Origin: Planctobacterium marinum
GTDB taxonomy: Bacteria > Pseudomonadota > Gammaproteobacteria > Enterobacterales > Alteromonadaceae
Direction of reading: 5' to 3'
NCBI RefSeq assembly: GCF_020687805.1
Contig: NZ_JAJEWQ010000002.1
Coordinates: 189,300 to 253,299 of the forward strand
DNA length: 64,000 nucleotides
Positions 1 through 9,277 of this stretch are shown piece by piece. The translations under genes were made by a program, and so were the position numbers. A model generated the notes under the pieces. The model was not told where the DNA came from, ran no database searches, and was given only the letters and a program-made list of their open reading frames with translations. Position 1 is the stretch's first letter, and the number at the start of each line of letters is the position of its first letter.

Positions 1-1386
1 GGGATAGGGTTATCTGTTGATCAGATGGTGGACAAGCTGAAAAGTAACAGACTGGCAGAAACCGGCTTTGTATTTTTAACCGATGGTAAGGGACTGGTGC
101 AAATTCATCGCAACCAGTCCTTTCTGAACAAAAAAGATTTGGGTTCACTGTACAGTGGCGTTGTTGAGCGCAAACTGCTGACCCGTTCTGAATTCGCTAT
201 GAGCCGCACTGAGGTGGATGGTGAAGAGGTGTTTTTAGCCAGTAGTTATATCGAGTCGGGTGGCTGGTATGTCGTGGCGCAGGTGCCGGTGGATGAGATC
301 TTCGCTGAACTCAATGCTGCCAGAAATCAAATGATTGTCTGGGTCGCATTAGTGGCTGCCGGATTTGCGGTATTAGCGGTATTTGTTGCCAACATCATTG
401 CGGCCCCTATTTGTAAATTATCCGCCGTGTTTGCCGAATTGGGGCAGGCAGAGGCGAACCTTGATGTGCGACTTGAGCGACAGTCTTCCAAAGAGTTGCA
501 ATCGCTTGGCGAAGGCTTTAACGCCTTTGTGGAAAAGATTCAAAAAACTGTCGAGATGGTCGCCAATACCAGCGAAGATTTGCGCACAGAAGCTGATTCA
601 GTGGCGGACTTTGCCAGACAATCTTTAGCGCTGGGCAAACGACAGTCTACCCATACCGGAGAAGTGGTAACTGCAATTAGTCAAATGGGCGACACCGTGG
701 ATGAAGTGGCGCGCAATGCGAACAAAGCGGCAGAAACCTCAAATGATTTAGAAGATGCCAGTCACAAGGGTAAGGCAGTTTCTATGCAGGCTAAACAATC
801 TATTGAGCAGCTTTCAACACAAGTGGAATCGGTAGCTGTTGTAATTGATGAACTGGCCAGCCACACCGACGCCATTGGCAGCGTACTGGAAGTCATTCGC
901 GGGGTATCAGAACAAACTAATCTGTTGGCATTAAATGCAGCGATTGAAGCTGCCCGGGCTGGTGAGCAGGGACGTGGCTTTGCAGTGGTCGCAGACGAAG
1001 TGCGTTCGCTGGCACAGCGCACCGGAGAATCGACAGAGGAAATTCAGAAAACTATCGACCGTTTACAGCAGGAAGCCGCAAGAGCTGTATCCCTGATGAA
1101 AGATAGCCGGGAACAGGCCCGTACCGGGGTAAGTTCCGTTATTGAGGCTGAGCAGTCGCTGAGCAGTATCACTGAAGGTATCACGGCGCTGCGGGACATA
1201 AACGATCAGGTTGCTACGGCTACTGAAGAGCAGGCCCAGGTGGCCCATGTTATCAGTGAGAACCTGAAGCAAATTCAGGGTGAAACGGAAGACAATCTGC
1301 AGGTGTCTGACAAAGTGGCCAGAACCAGTGAAGCCTTACAGCAACTTTCGGGGATGCTGGACAAGTTGGTGGAAGCCTACCGTTAA
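1..1386 (+). CDS. Methyl-accepting chemotaxis protein, 5' end cut by window
   Basis: The reading frame is open from the first base, so the N-terminus lies outside the window; 461 codons are visible. The start holds the end of a periplasmic ligand-binding (Cache-like) domain containing GWYVVAQVP. One membrane helix follows at about residues 110-135 of the visible part, then a HAMP linker, then the cytoplasmic signalling domain with the conserved hairpin tip ([20 protein letters not shown]). Family knowledge: such receptors control CheA/CheW and flagellar behaviour from the inner membrane. The ligand cannot be told. No chemotaxis operon genes are adjacent, so this is a stand-alone receptor. Family assignment is firm; the domain type of the sensor is inferred from the short visible part. 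Confidence 0.93.
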   Translation, partial: GIGLSVDQMVDKLKSNRLAETGFVFLTDGKGLVQIHRNQSFLNKKDLGSLYSGVVERKLLTRSEFAMSRTEVDGEEVFLASSYIESGGWYVVAQVPVDEIFAELNAARNQMIVWVALVAAGFAVLAVFVANIIAAPICKLSAVFAELGQAEANLDVRLERQSSKELQSLGEGFNAFVEKIQKTVEMVANTSEDLRTEADSVADFARQSLALGKRQSTHTGEVVTAISQMGDTVDEVARNANKAAETSNDLEDASHKGKAVSMQAKQSIEQLSTQVESVAVVIDELASHTDAIGSVLEVIRGVSEQTNLLALNAAIEAARAGEQGRGFAVVADEVRSLAQRTGESTEEIQKTIDRLQQEAARAVSLMKDSREQARTGVSSVIEAEQSLSSITEGITALRDINDQVATATEEQAQVAHVISENLKQIQGETEDNLQVSDKVARTSEALQQLSGMLDKLVEAYR

Positions 1387-1504
1387 TGTGGCTCAAAGCA
1401 GCCTTGTATTAGCCTAAAGTTGTATATAGTTGATGAAGACAATAATGCCATAATCATCGGTCGTACAATAATTAAATCTAAATTTAAGGATGCAATAGAA
1501 TCAC

Positions 1505-2725
1505 ATGTACACCAGCCTTGACGTGCTTTGTGCTCGTCAACCCATCTTTGATGACAGGAACAGGATATTTGGTTACGAGCTGTTGTATCGTTCGCAATCT
1601 AATGTAGATAAAGCCGACTTTGTTGATGATGACATTGCTACTATAGAATTAATACTGAATACTTGTGGTAGTATCAATGATGATGAAGCTTTGGTTCAAT
1701 TCCCTCTATTTTTTAACCTTACTCGAAATTTATTGTTTTCTGACTCGTTTTTTCCGGTGGATGCCAACAAAGCCATTATTGAAATCCTTGAAGACACTGT
1801 CGTAGATGAAGCTCTCATAAAGCAAATCTATCGACTAAAACGCCTGGGGTATCATTTTGCTCTGGACGACTTTACGTTTGAGTCGCATTTCGAGGACTTA
1901 CTCCCCATGGTCAAGTACATAAAAATTGATGTGCTTGCTTGTAATATATACAAACATGAGATGGATATTCAACGTATTAAGGCTATGGGAAAGGTGTTAA
2001 TTGCTGAAAAAATTGAGTCTTATGATGTATTTGAGCAGTGTGTTAGCTTAGGCTTTGATTTATTTCAGGGGTATTATTTAGAAAGGCCTCAGTTAGTTGA
2101 AGGGCGAAAAATCAATGCGAACGTTAATTTGGCCCTGACGATCATTAACGAGCTGCAACAACCGGATGTCAGTTTTGATAAATTATCGTATCTGGTATCC
2201 AAAGATCCTAAATTGAGCTATCAACTGTTACGTATCCTTAATAGTCCTGCTCAGGGGTTAAAACGCGAAGTCAGTAGCCTGAAGCAAGCCGTGGTGTTTT
2301 TGGGGATAGTGTCATTGAAAAAGTGGGTTATATTGATTTCATTGATGCAAAACAGCGATGTGCCTGATGCGTTTTTTACCATATTACTGACACGTGCCAG
2401 AACCTGTGAACTGTTGGCTAAAGCCATAGAGTTAAATGATACTGACAGTTATTTTACCGTAGGTTTATTTTCAGGACTGGACAGAGTATTTAACATGGAG
2501 CTGCCAGAGGTCATCAAGCACTTGTTCATTCCTTTGGATGTGCAGAATGCTCTGCTAAACCTTACCGGGTTTAAAGGTGAGACCCTGAGTAAAGTTATGT
2601 TACTGGAGCGGGCTGACTGGGACGATCTTACCAAGGCATGCGGTTGGTCCCAAGCCTGTTTGTTAGCACAATTAATGGAGCAGGCACGGGACTGGACAGA
2701 TTCGCTGTTAGGTGATCTGGAGTAA
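1505..2725 (+). CDS. EAL-HDOD signalling protein (YuxH/CdgJ-like)
   Basis: This 406-residue soluble protein has an N-terminal EAL-type domain (CARQPIFDDRNRIFGYELLYR at the start) and a C-terminal HDOD domain from about residue 200 (KLSYLVSKDPKLSYQLLRIL). The EAL signature position reads YELLYR, and the usual run of metal-binding acidic residues is not evident, so catalytic c-di-GMP hydrolysis is doubtful. In Vibrio, relatives of this architecture (CdgJ) affect motility and biofilm; that role is inference here. An in-frame stop lies just upstream, so ATG 1505 is the first possible ATG; an AAGGA at 1486-1490 is a somewhat distant ribosome-binding site. The gene is monocistronic and convergent with the Nudix gene. 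Confidence 0.88.
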   Translation: MYTSLDVLCARQPIFDDRNRIFGYELLYRSQSNVDKADFVDDDIATIELILNTCGSINDDEALVQFPLFFNLTRNLLFSDSFFPVDANKAIIEILEDTVVDEALIKQIYRLKRLGYHFALDDFTFESHFEDLLPMVKYIKIDVLACNIYKHEMDIQRIKAMGKVLIAEKIESYDVFEQCVSLGFDLFQGYYLERPQLVEGRKINANVNLALTIINELQQPDVSFDKLSYLVSKDPKLSYQLLRILNSPAQGLKREVSSLKQAVVFLGIVSLKKWVILISLMQNSDVPDAFFTILLTRARTCELLAKAIELNDTDSYFTVGLFSGLDRVFNMELPEVIKHLFIPLDVQNALLNLTGFKGETLSKVMLLERADWDDLTKACGWSQACLLAQLMEQARDWTDSLLGDLE

Positions 2726-2753
2726 GCCAGTCCGACTGTACGCTGCACATCGA

Positions 2754-3287
2754 TTAATTATCTTTGACGTTTTCTGCTTCGTCGTTTTCCGGCCTGGTTT
2801 TGTTAAACATATCCAGGGTTTCAATATGCCGTTTTGGATAGCGCCACTCACTGGCTAAGGTATCAAACGGGTCGGTCAGTTTGATAAACGCAACTTCGTG
2901 CTTTGTCCAGTCGGGTACCGGAAAACGGTCAATATCTTCGCCTACTTCGTCTGCTAACTGGCACTGGTAAATCCGAAAGCCATTCTCTGCAATACCTAAT
3001 AACTTACCTACTTCAACGTTAAAGCCGGTTTCTTCAAACGTTTCCCGGTGAGCGGTACATTGTGCCAGCTCACCTTCATCTGCTGTACCGCCTGGTACAT
3101 CCAGGCGGCCGGTTTGAATATTACCTAGTGTCAGTAGTTTTTCGTTTACCCGGATAAAACAACCGGCGTTACCGGTGGCATCGTCCAGATGTTGATCGCT
3201 GATACGACATACGGGATTAGCGGGCTTGACCGTGTCACAGGCTGACAGCACACCACAAAAAATGAATAACAGTATTTTTCTTCGCAT
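2754..3287 (-). CDS. Nudix hydrolase with lipoprotein signal peptide
   Basis: The protein has 177 residues. Residues 1-17 form a lipoprotein signal peptide (MRRKILLFIFCGVLSAC) with lipobox LSAC and Asp at +2. A Nudix fold follows, with a nearly complete Nudix box: G at the start, E after five residues, then REtfEEtGF around residues 82-90. Nudix enzymes hydrolyse nucleoside diphosphates linked to other groups and normally act in the cytoplasm, so an exported membrane-anchored form is unusual; the substrate is unknown. Asp at +2 would, by the Escherichia coli rule, keep it in the inner membrane facing the periplasm. The start codon lies only a few bases beyond the rpoD terminator hairpin and has no Shine-Dalgarno sequence, only a U-rich leader. 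A later start would lose the signal peptide. Confidence 0.82.
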   Translation of the reverse strand: MRRKILLFIFCGVLSACDTVKPANPVCRISDQHLDDATGNAGCFIRVNEKLLTLGNIQTGRLDVPGGTADEGELAQCTAHRETFEETGFNVEVGKLLGIAENGFRIYQCQLADEVGEDIDRFPVPDWTKHEVAFIKLTDPFDTLASEWRYPKRHIETLDMFNKTRPENDEAENVKDN

Positions 3288-3311
3288 ATAAAAAGGGCGC
3301 TTTGCGCGCCC
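3287..3311 (-). terminator. Intrinsic terminator of rpoD
   Basis: On the minus strand a GGGCGC/GCGCCC stem (3295-3311, five-base loop) is followed by TTTTATAT. It lies 10 bases past the rpoD stop and directly abuts the Nudix start codon, so transcripts reading through would start Nudix translation right after the hairpin. Confidence 0.85.
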
Positions 3312-3320
3312 ATTCCTTAA

Positions 3321-5162
3321 TTATTGTTCATCCAGGAAGCTTCGCAATTGCTCCGAGCGGCTCGGGTGACGCAATTTACGCAATGCTTTGGCTTCTATCT
3401 GACGAATACGCTCACGGGTTACGTCGAACTGCTTACCCACTTCTTCCAACGTGTGGTCGGTGTTCATGTCGATACCAAAACGCATTCTCAACACCTTTGC
3501 TTCTCTGGCGGTAAGGCCCGCTAACACGTCCTGAGTTGCCAGTTTAAGGTTGTTGTTGGTGGCTGAATCCAGAGGCTGCACTATGGTGCTGTCCTCAATA
3601 AAGTCACCCAGATGCGAATCTTCGTCGTCACCAATGGGGGTTTCCATGGAGATTGGCTCTTTGGCGATCTTCAGCACCTTACGAATCTTATCTTCCGGCA
3701 TTAACATGCGCTCAGATAGTTCTTCCGGAGTGGGTTCACGACCAATTTCCTGCAACATCTGACGGGAGATACGATTAAGCTTGTTGATCGTCTCAATCAT
3801 ATGTACCGGAATACGGATAGTTCTCGCCTGGTCTGCAATAGAGCGGGTAATTGCCTGACGTATCCACCATGTGGCGTAAGTTGAGAACTTATAACCACGG
3901 CGATATTCGAACTTGTCTACCGCCTTCATCAGGCCGATATTTCCTTCCTGAATCAGATCCAGGAATTGCAAACCGCGGTTGGTGTATTTTTTGGCAATTG
4001 AGATAACCAGACGCAGGTTGGCTTCTACCATTTCTTTTTTGGCGCGGCGAGCTTTCGCTTCACCGATAGACATGCGGCGGTTGATATCCTTGATATCGTC
4101 AATCACTAGGCCAGTTTCTTCTTCTACCTGGTTAATTTTACTGACACAACGCTCAATGTCTTCCTGCAGAAGTTTAAGTTGTTCAACGTAAGGGTGATCA
4201 CTTTCTAATACTTCGTAAAACCAGTCAAGAGAGGTCTCATTGCCGGCGAACTTACGGATAAAGTCGCGTTTAGGCATTTTGGCCTGAGCAACACAGTGCT
4301 TCATCACCAGGCGTTCCTGAACGCGCACTCTGTCCATCATAGAGCGCATATTGCGCACCATGCGGTCGAATTGCTTCGGTACCAGACGGAACTCTTTAAA
4401 TACGTCACTCAGTTTAGCGATTTCTTCTTTCGCTTTAGCATGAGCGCGGCCATTTTTAGCGATGACTTCACGGGTGGCTTCGTACTGAACACGCAATTCT
4501 GCAAACTTTTCGCGCGCCATTTCCGGATCGATGCTGTTATCTTCATCATCAGAAGAATCGTCATCATCGTCGTCGTCATCATCGTCGTCTTCGTCGTCCA
4601 GATCTTCCTGAGACAACTCAGAGCCGATGTGCGTTGCTGTGGGAGCGACGTCTTCTTCGTTAGGATCAACAAAGCCCAGAATAATGTCACTTAAACGAAT
4701 TTCTTCGGCTTCGTACAGATCCCATTGATCTAAAAGGTAAGTAATGGCTTCAGGGTATTCGGCTACAGAGCACTGAACCTGGTTGATACCATCTTCGATA
4801 CGCTTGGCAATTTCGATTTCGCCTTCACGGGTCAACAGTTCAACTGTGCCCATCTCGCGCATGTACATGCGTACCGGGTCCGTTGTACGGCCTATTTCAC
4901 TTTCTACCGTGGCTAGCGCTTGTGCGGCTGCTTCTGCCACTTCTTCATCGGTAGTGGTTTCCTGCATTAATAACTCATCGGCGTCTGGGGCATTTTCAAA
5001 TACCTGGATACCCATGTCGTTAATCATGCGAATAATATCTTCAATTTGATCGGAATCTACGATATCTTGCGGGAGGTGGTCATTTACTTCAGAAAAGGTC
5101 AAAAAGCCTTGTTCTTTACCTTTAGCAATGAGGAGTTTGATCTGTGACTGCTTGCTTGCCAT
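3321..5162 (-). CDS. rpoD: RNA polymerase sigma factor RpoD (sigma-70)
   Basis: This is the housekeeping sigma factor, which directs RNA polymerase to -10/-35 promoters. The product is 613 residues, the same length as the E. coli protein. Visible parts are region 1.1 ([19 protein letters not shown]), a long non-conserved region, region 2.3-2.4 ([19 protein letters not shown]), region 3 and region 4.2 ([20 protein letters not shown]). A striking acidic run of more than ten consecutive Asp lies at about residues 187-208, in the variable spacer where family members often carry acidic stretches. The frame can be extended four codons to a TTG, but ATG 5162 gives the family-like N-terminus [11 protein letters not shown] and is chosen. 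It is the last gene of the rpsU-yqeY-dnaG-rpoD block. Confidence 0.98.
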   Translation of the reverse strand: MASKQSQIKLLIAKGKEQGFLTFSEVNDHLPQDIVDSDQIEDIIRMINDMGIQVFENAPDADELLMQETTTDEEVAEAAAQALATVESEIGRTTDPVRMYMREMGTVELLTREGEIEIAKRIEDGINQVQCSVAEYPEAITYLLDQWDLYEAEEIRLSDIILGFVDPNEEDVAPTATHIGSELSQEDLDDEDDDDDDDDDDDSSDDEDNSIDPEMAREKFAELRVQYEATREVIAKNGRAHAKAKEEIAKLSDVFKEFRLVPKQFDRMVRNMRSMMDRVRVQERLVMKHCVAQAKMPKRDFIRKFAGNETSLDWFYEVLESDHPYVEQLKLLQEDIERCVSKINQVEEETGLVIDDIKDINRRMSIGEAKARRAKKEMVEANLRLVISIAKKYTNRGLQFLDLIQEGNIGLMKAVDKFEYRRGYKFSTYATWWIRQAITRSIADQARTIRIPVHMIETINKLNRISRQMLQEIGREPTPEELSERMLMPEDKIRKVLKIAKEPISMETPIGDDEDSHLGDFIEDSTIVQPLDSATNNNLKLATQDVLAGLTAREAKVLRMRFGIDMNTDHTLEEVGKQFDVTRERIRQIEAKALRKLRHPSRSEQLRSFLDEQ

Positions 5163-5261
5163 ATGCTTCCACAATATAAATTTACTAGTTCAAGTGCGCC
5201 GCACGAATGATGTTATCGGAGCACTCCTGAAGACGTTGCGCCAACGCGCGCGGAATTAGCG

Positions 5262-5302
5262 ATTATAGCAGATAAAAAAGTGTACAATCTATGCCTTGTA
5301 CA
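5262..5302 (-). promoter_or_regulatory. rpoD promoter with overlapping inverted-repeat operator
   Basis: In the 261-bp dnaG-rpoD gap the minus strand carries TGCTATAAT (perfect -10 hexamer at 5262-5267 with an extended TGn at 5268-5270). An inverted repeat TGTACAA-N8-TTGTACA (5281-5302) sits exactly where the -35 element should be. The -35 itself is poor, so activity probably depends on the extended -10. The repeat looks like a regulator site; its regulator is unknown and it does not match the LexA consensus. The rest of the gap shows no gene. Confidence 0.65.
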
Positions 5303-5423
5303 AAATTTGTTTTTCTGGCCTGTTTACAAATCATTACTAACTGAAGTTACTAATCGTCGCGCTCACCCTAATATTTGGTGTTAAATCCCGATTTTACAAG
5401 GCTCGGGCTGTAATTTTATATTA

Positions 5424-7211
5424 CTACTGAGTGGCGACACCGGTGCGCAGGGCTTTAGTTAGCGCTACGATTTCTTGTTTTTCCTCGGCACTCAATGACT
5501 GCACGCGGGAAAGCGTTGTGAGTTCATCCAGCCTGGCTTCTAATTGCAACTGGATCAGACGGTTCATGTTGCCTCTGAATTCAGCCACCAAATCTTTACC
5601 CGGCGGCATTTCTTTGCTCATCATTTGCAATAGAATGTTGTAATGGGGGTGCTCACGAAAACGCTCCAGCACCTGAATGCCCATAACGCTTGTTTCAGAC
5701 ACGCAAATGCTGTGAATATCACGCAACAGGTTCATGCCAGGCAGATTGATGGCCAACAGACTCTGCGGTGTCACTTCCGGGACCTGTCGTGCTACTTCGG
5801 GGGCGTGCAACAACAGATGCAACAATCTTCTTACCGGAGAATCGGATATCTTTTGGTGTTTTTCGTAATCGGCTTTTTGCGCCTTGATAGAGACGTTCGC
5901 TTCAGCGATTTTTTTGCTGGCTACTACCTGATTATACTCGCCGGTAATGGTGGCCAGTTTTTCCGTTAACATCTGTTTCTGGTATTCACCCGGTACCTGC
6001 TCCAGCATCGGCATCGTCTGTGCTTTCAGGCTGGCTTTGCCTTCCAGTGTGGACGGGTCGTGTTGTTGGCGCAATTGCTCAAACAAAAATTCCGACAAGG
6101 GCTGGGCCTGTTTAAGGCGTGCCTCAAAGGCCTCTTTGCCTTCCTGACGCACCATGGTATCCGGGTCTTCACCATCCGGTAAAAACAGGAACTTTAATTT
6201 GCAGCCATCTTTTAACATGGGCAGGGCATTTTCCAGCGCCCGCCAGGCGGCATCGCGTCCCGCCCGGTCTCCGTCGTAACAACAGATCACTTCCTGGGTG
6301 TTGCGGAACAATAACTGAATATGTTCCGGTGTAGTGGCCGTGCCCAGTGCGGCCACAGCGTAATCAATACCAAATTGCGCTAAGGCCACCACGTCCATAT
6401 AGCCCTCGACGATGATGACTTTTTCCAGTTTACGGTGTGCTTGCTTGGCCTGGTAGAAGCCGTAAAGCTCTGAACCTTTATGGAAAATTCGGGTTTCCGG
6501 TGAGTTCAGGTACTTGGGGCCATCGCCTTGCATGATGCGGCCACCGAAGCCGATTACCCGACCACGACGGTCCCGAATAGGGAAGGTGATGCGGTCGCGG
6601 AAAAAGTCATAACGACGTTGCTGGTCGTTCTGATTCACCAGTTTTAAATCCATCAGTTGCTGGACTGACTGATTGTCTGTTCCAAACTGACGTAATACCG
6701 AATCCCAGTCTGGCGGTGCAAAACCTATTTCAAAGGTTTTGACAATTTCACCGCTTAAGCCCCGGCCTTTCAGGTAATCGATGGCGTTCTGTCCCTGGTT
6801 GTGCTGACGTAATTGTTGTGCGTAAAAACGCGCTACTTTATTCATCAACTCATAGTCGTCCTGCAACTGCTGTTTTTGCTGCGGACTTTGCTGTCTGAAA
6901 TTACCGCCGTCTTCACGGGGCACTTCCAGGTGATACATACGGGCCAGCTCTTCCACCGCTTCGGGGAATTCCAACCGTTCGTATTCCATCAAAAACGAAA
7001 TAGCGTTGCCGTGGGCGCCGCAGCCGAAACAATGATAGAACTGTTTATCCGGGGCGACGGTAAAAGAGGGGCTTTTTTCATTGTGGAAAGGACAACAGGC
7101 CTGATAGTTTCTGCCGGCCTTTTTTAAAGGCACAAAACTATCGATCAGCTCAACGATATCAGCGCGAGCTAATAGGTCATCAATAAAACTACGGGGAATT
7201 CTGCCAGCCAT
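5424..7211 (-). CDS. dnaG: DNA primase DnaG
   Basis: The primase makes RNA primers at the replication fork in partnership with DnaB helicase. The protein has 595 residues (E. coli 581). The N-terminus has the CHC2 zinc-binding domain (CCPFHNEKSPSFTV ... HCFGCG, about residues 39-66). The TOPRIM catalytic core follows, with EGYMDVVAL and the acidic CYDGDRAGRDAA motif around residues 268-325. The C-terminal helicase-binding domain occupies roughly the last 150 residues. It lies between the yqeY terminator and rpoD in the conserved macromolecular-synthesis order. Its start follows the terminator hairpin by about 30 nt, as expected if dnaG expression is kept low by partial read-through. Confidence 0.98.
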   Translation of the reverse strand: MAGRIPRSFIDDLLARADIVELIDSFVPLKKAGRNYQACCPFHNEKSPSFTVAPDKQFYHCFGCGAHGNAISFLMEYERLEFPEAVEELARMYHLEVPREDGGNFRQQSPQQKQQLQDDYELMNKVARFYAQQLRQHNQGQNAIDYLKGRGLSGEIVKTFEIGFAPPDWDSVLRQFGTDNQSVQQLMDLKLVNQNDQQRRYDFFRDRITFPIRDRRGRVIGFGGRIMQGDGPKYLNSPETRIFHKGSELYGFYQAKQAHRKLEKVIIVEGYMDVVALAQFGIDYAVAALGTATTPEHIQLLFRNTQEVICCYDGDRAGRDAAWRALENALPMLKDGCKLKFLFLPDGEDPDTMVRQEGKEAFEARLKQAQPLSEFLFEQLRQQHDPSTLEGKASLKAQTMPMLEQVPGEYQKQMLTEKLATITGEYNQVVASKKIAEANVSIKAQKADYEKHQKISDSPVRRLLHLLLHAPEVARQVPEVTPQSLLAINLPGMNLLRDIHSICVSETSVMGIQVLERFREHPHYNILLQMMSKEMPPGKDLVAEFRGNMNRLIQLQLEARLDELTTLSRVQSLSAEEKQEIVALTKALRTGVATQ

Positions 7212-7230
7212 AAATTGTTATTTTTAAGGT

Positions 7231-7272
7231 CCACAAATAAACAAGCCGCACCTTGTTATAAGGTGCGGCTTG
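7231..7272 (-). terminator. Internal operon terminator before dnaG
   Basis: A perfect 13-bp inverted repeat (7242-7254 with 7260-7272, five-base loop) is followed on the minus strand by TGTTTATTTG. It lies between yqeY and dnaG. In E. coli an intrinsic terminator between rpsU and dnaG lowers dnaG expression; this hairpin has the equivalent position here. The T-rich stretch is interrupted, consistent with a leaky terminator. Confidence 0.85.
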
Positions 7273-7315
7273 TGTCAAGTCGATAAATTCGTTAGTGCAG
7301 ATTATCTGCCGTGAA

Positions 7316-7762
7316 TTATGCGGTAAGTTTTGCCTTGATGGCTTTGCTCAGTTCGCCCATATCGGTGCGACCCTGAACTTTGGGTTTTAACCATCCCATC
7401 ACTTTGCCCATATCCTGCATGCCACTGGCACCGGTGTTGGTCATAGCTTCGGCGATTAAGGCGTCGAGTTCTTCACTGGTTAATGCCTTAGGAAGAAATG
7501 AGTGTATCACCTCCGTTTCATTTCTTTCCTGTTCTGCCAGATCTTCGCGTCCGGCAGCTTCAAACTGTTGCATGGCATCTTTGCGTTGCTTGACCATTTT
7601 GGTCAAAATCGCCAATACATCAGCGTCTTCTAACTCGACTTTGCCGTCTATTTCTTTTTGCTTAATTTCTGCCAAAGCCATTCGAATGGTACCCAGACGT
7701 AATTTGTCTTTGGCACGCATGGCGTCTTTTTGGGCTTCTTTAAGTGATTCTTTTAAAGACAT
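7316..7762 (-). CDS. yqeY: GatB/YqeY domain protein
   Basis: This 148-residue cytoplasmic protein is typical in length for the YqeY family, which resembles the C-terminal tail domain of GatB, the amidotransferase subunit that helps make Gln-tRNA and Asn-tRNA. Recognisable stretches include AQKDAMRAKDKLRLGTIRM and MGKVMGWLKPKVQGRTDM near the C-terminus. Its function is not firmly known; tRNA binding is a family-level guess. It lies 28 bp downstream of rpsU in the same direction, inserted into the macromolecular-synthesis operon before the internal terminator, so it should be expressed at the high level of rpsU. Confidence 0.95.
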   Translation of the reverse strand: MSLKESLKEAQKDAMRAKDKLRLGTIRMALAEIKQKEIDGKVELEDADVLAILTKMVKQRKDAMQQFEAAGREDLAEQERNETEVIHSFLPKALTSEELDALIAEAMTNTGASGMQDMGKVMGWLKPKVQGRTDMGELSKAIKAKLTA

Positions 7763-7790
7763 AACTTAGCAATAATTCGCGGTTAACGAC

Positions 7791-8006
7791 TTAGTATAAC
7801 TTGATACGACGAGCGTTTTCGCGAGCCACTTTTTTCAAGTGACGCTTTTTAGCAGCTGCTTTTTTACGCTTGCGTTCCCAGGTAGGCTTTTCGAAGAATT
7901 CTCTGCGACGAACTTCGGACAAGATACCCGCTTTTTCACAAGAACGCTTAAAACGACGCAGTGCTACGTCAAACGGTTCGTTTTCTCTTACTTTAACGAT
8001 TGGCAT
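7791..8006 (-). CDS. rpsU: 30S ribosomal protein S21
   Basis: This 71-residue, very basic protein has the canonical S21 start ([20 protein letters not shown]) and a Lys/Arg-rich tail ending in RRIKLY. S21 is a small-subunit protein involved in translation initiation. It is the first gene of the minus-strand operon that continues into yqeY, dnaG and rpoD. The ribosome-binding site is near-perfect, as expected for a highly expressed ribosomal gene. Confidence 0.99.
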   Translation of the reverse strand: MPIVKVRENEPFDVALRRFKRSCEKAGILSEVRRREFFEKPTWERKRKKAAAKKRHLKKVARENARRIKLY

Positions 8007-8232
8007 TAAATAATCACCTCAAATCAAAATCTTATAAATAATGTGCTTAAAAAATAGACGGCACGGCTAAAAATGGTGCGCAATTCTAATCATATCGCCA
8101 GGTAAAGTAAAGGGAATGGAGGCTATTTGTGCAGATTAGTTGTCCGGTTTTCTCACTGCTGCGCTATTAGATTGGTTCTGCTAAACGCTTTTGGGTAAAC
8201 TAGCGCCAGTTTTGACCGTAAGAATGATAGTT
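8007..8232. promoter_or_regulatory. Divergent control region between rpsU and tsaD
   Basis: On the minus strand a strong Shine-Dalgarno GAGGTGA (8014-8020) precedes rpsU. An AT-rich stretch just beyond it (8021-8060) probably holds the rpsU -10, but I cannot assign a clear -35. No LexA box like that of the E. coli operon was recognised. The tsaD promoter is also not clear; nothing else is seen. Confidence 0.5.
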
Positions 8233-9270
8233 ATGTTGGTATTAGGAATAGAAACTTCCTGTGATGAAACCGGTATTGCCCTGTATGACACTGACAAAGG
8301 CCTGCAATCTCATGCGCTGTACAGTCAGGTGAAACTTCACGCCGATTATGGCGGTGTAGTGCCGGAGCTGGCCTCCAGAGATCACATTCGCAAAGTGATC
8401 CCGCTGATTGAAGAAACGATAAAAGAAGCCGGTGTTACTCAGGCTGATATAGACGGGATTGCGTATACCCGGGGGCCTGGCCTGATCGGTGCTTTGCTGG
8501 TGGGCAGCTCGGTGGCCCGAAGTCTGGGATTCGCCTGGAATATTCCTGCCGTGGGTGTGCATCACATGGAAGGGCATCTGTTGGCGCCATTGTTGGATGA
8601 TATTGATTTGTCTTTTCCCTTTGTGGCACTGCTGGTGTCAGGTGGGCACTCTATGTTGGTTAAGGTCGACGCCATCGGACGTTACGAACTACTGGGAGAA
8701 TCGGTGGACGACGCCGCCGGTGAAGCGTTTGATAAAACCGCGAAACTTCTGGGACTGGATTACCCGGGCGGGCCACGGTTGGCTAAATTAGCGGATCAGG
8801 GCAATACCGGGCGTTTTACTTTTCCCCGTCCCATGACTGACAGGCCGGGCCTGCAATTCAGCTTCAGTGGTCTGAAAACCTTTGCTGCCAATACTATTCG
8901 CGATTTGAAAGCTGCCTCGGAATCCGGTGAATTATCTGAGCAGGACAAAGCCGATGTGGCTGCTGCATTTCAGGAAGCGGTCATCGATACCTTGTTGATA
9001 AAATGTAAGCGGGCGTTAAAGCAATGCCATGTAAAGCAACTGGTCATTGCAGGTGGAGTGAGTGCCAATGTGCAACTCAGGGACAGAGTAACGCAGTTAA
9101 TGGATAAGTTGGGCGGAAAAGCCTTTTATCCGGCGCCGGCGTTTTGTACTGATAATGGCGCTATGATTGCCTATGCGGGTGCGCAACGTTTATTAGCGGG
9201 ACAACAGGATGATATGGCTGACCAGGTATTGCCACGCTGGCCACTGGATGAATTACAACCGTTAAAATAG
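8233..9270 (+). CDS. tsaD: tRNA threonylcarbamoyladenosine transferase TsaD
   Basis: With TsaB and TsaE this enzyme transfers the threonylcarbamoyl group to A37 of ANN-decoding tRNAs. The 345-residue product starts [19 protein letters not shown], as in E. coli TsaD. It has the metal-binding HHMEGH motif at about residue 111, [10 protein letters not shown], the nucleotide-binding FSFSGLKTF, and AGGVSAN and [12 protein letters not shown] near the C-terminus. The frame is open upstream to a TTG at 8191 and an ATG at 8224; ATG 8233 is chosen because it gives the family N-terminus. It is divergent from rpsU, the classic gammaproteobacterial arrangement, and is tail-to-tail with plsY seven bases away. 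Confidence 0.97.
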   Translation: MLVLGIETSCDETGIALYDTDKGLQSHALYSQVKLHADYGGVVPELASRDHIRKVIPLIEETIKEAGVTQADIDGIAYTRGPGLIGALLVGSSVARSLGFAWNIPAVGVHHMEGHLLAPLLDDIDLSFPFVALLVSGGHSMLVKVDAIGRYELLGESVDDAAGEAFDKTAKLLGLDYPGGPRLAKLADQGNTGRFTFPRPMTDRPGLQFSFSGLKTFAANTIRDLKAASESGELSEQDKADVAAAFQEAVIDTLLIKCKRALKQCHVKQLVIAGGVSANVQLRDRVTQLMDKLGGKAFYPAPAFCTDNGAMIAYAGAQRLLAGQQDDMADQVLPRWPLDELQPLK

Positions 9271-9277
9271 AAGCACT

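Noticed and set aside
4409-4690. 93-residue minus-strand frame with Thr/Met repeats inside rpoD
   Set aside because: It is the out-of-frame reading of the Asp-rich codon run (GAC/GAT repeats) of rpoD, not a gene.
5281-5302. LexA box before rpoD
   Set aside because: The half-sites are TGTACAA/TTGTACA, not CTGT/ACAG with the usual spacing.
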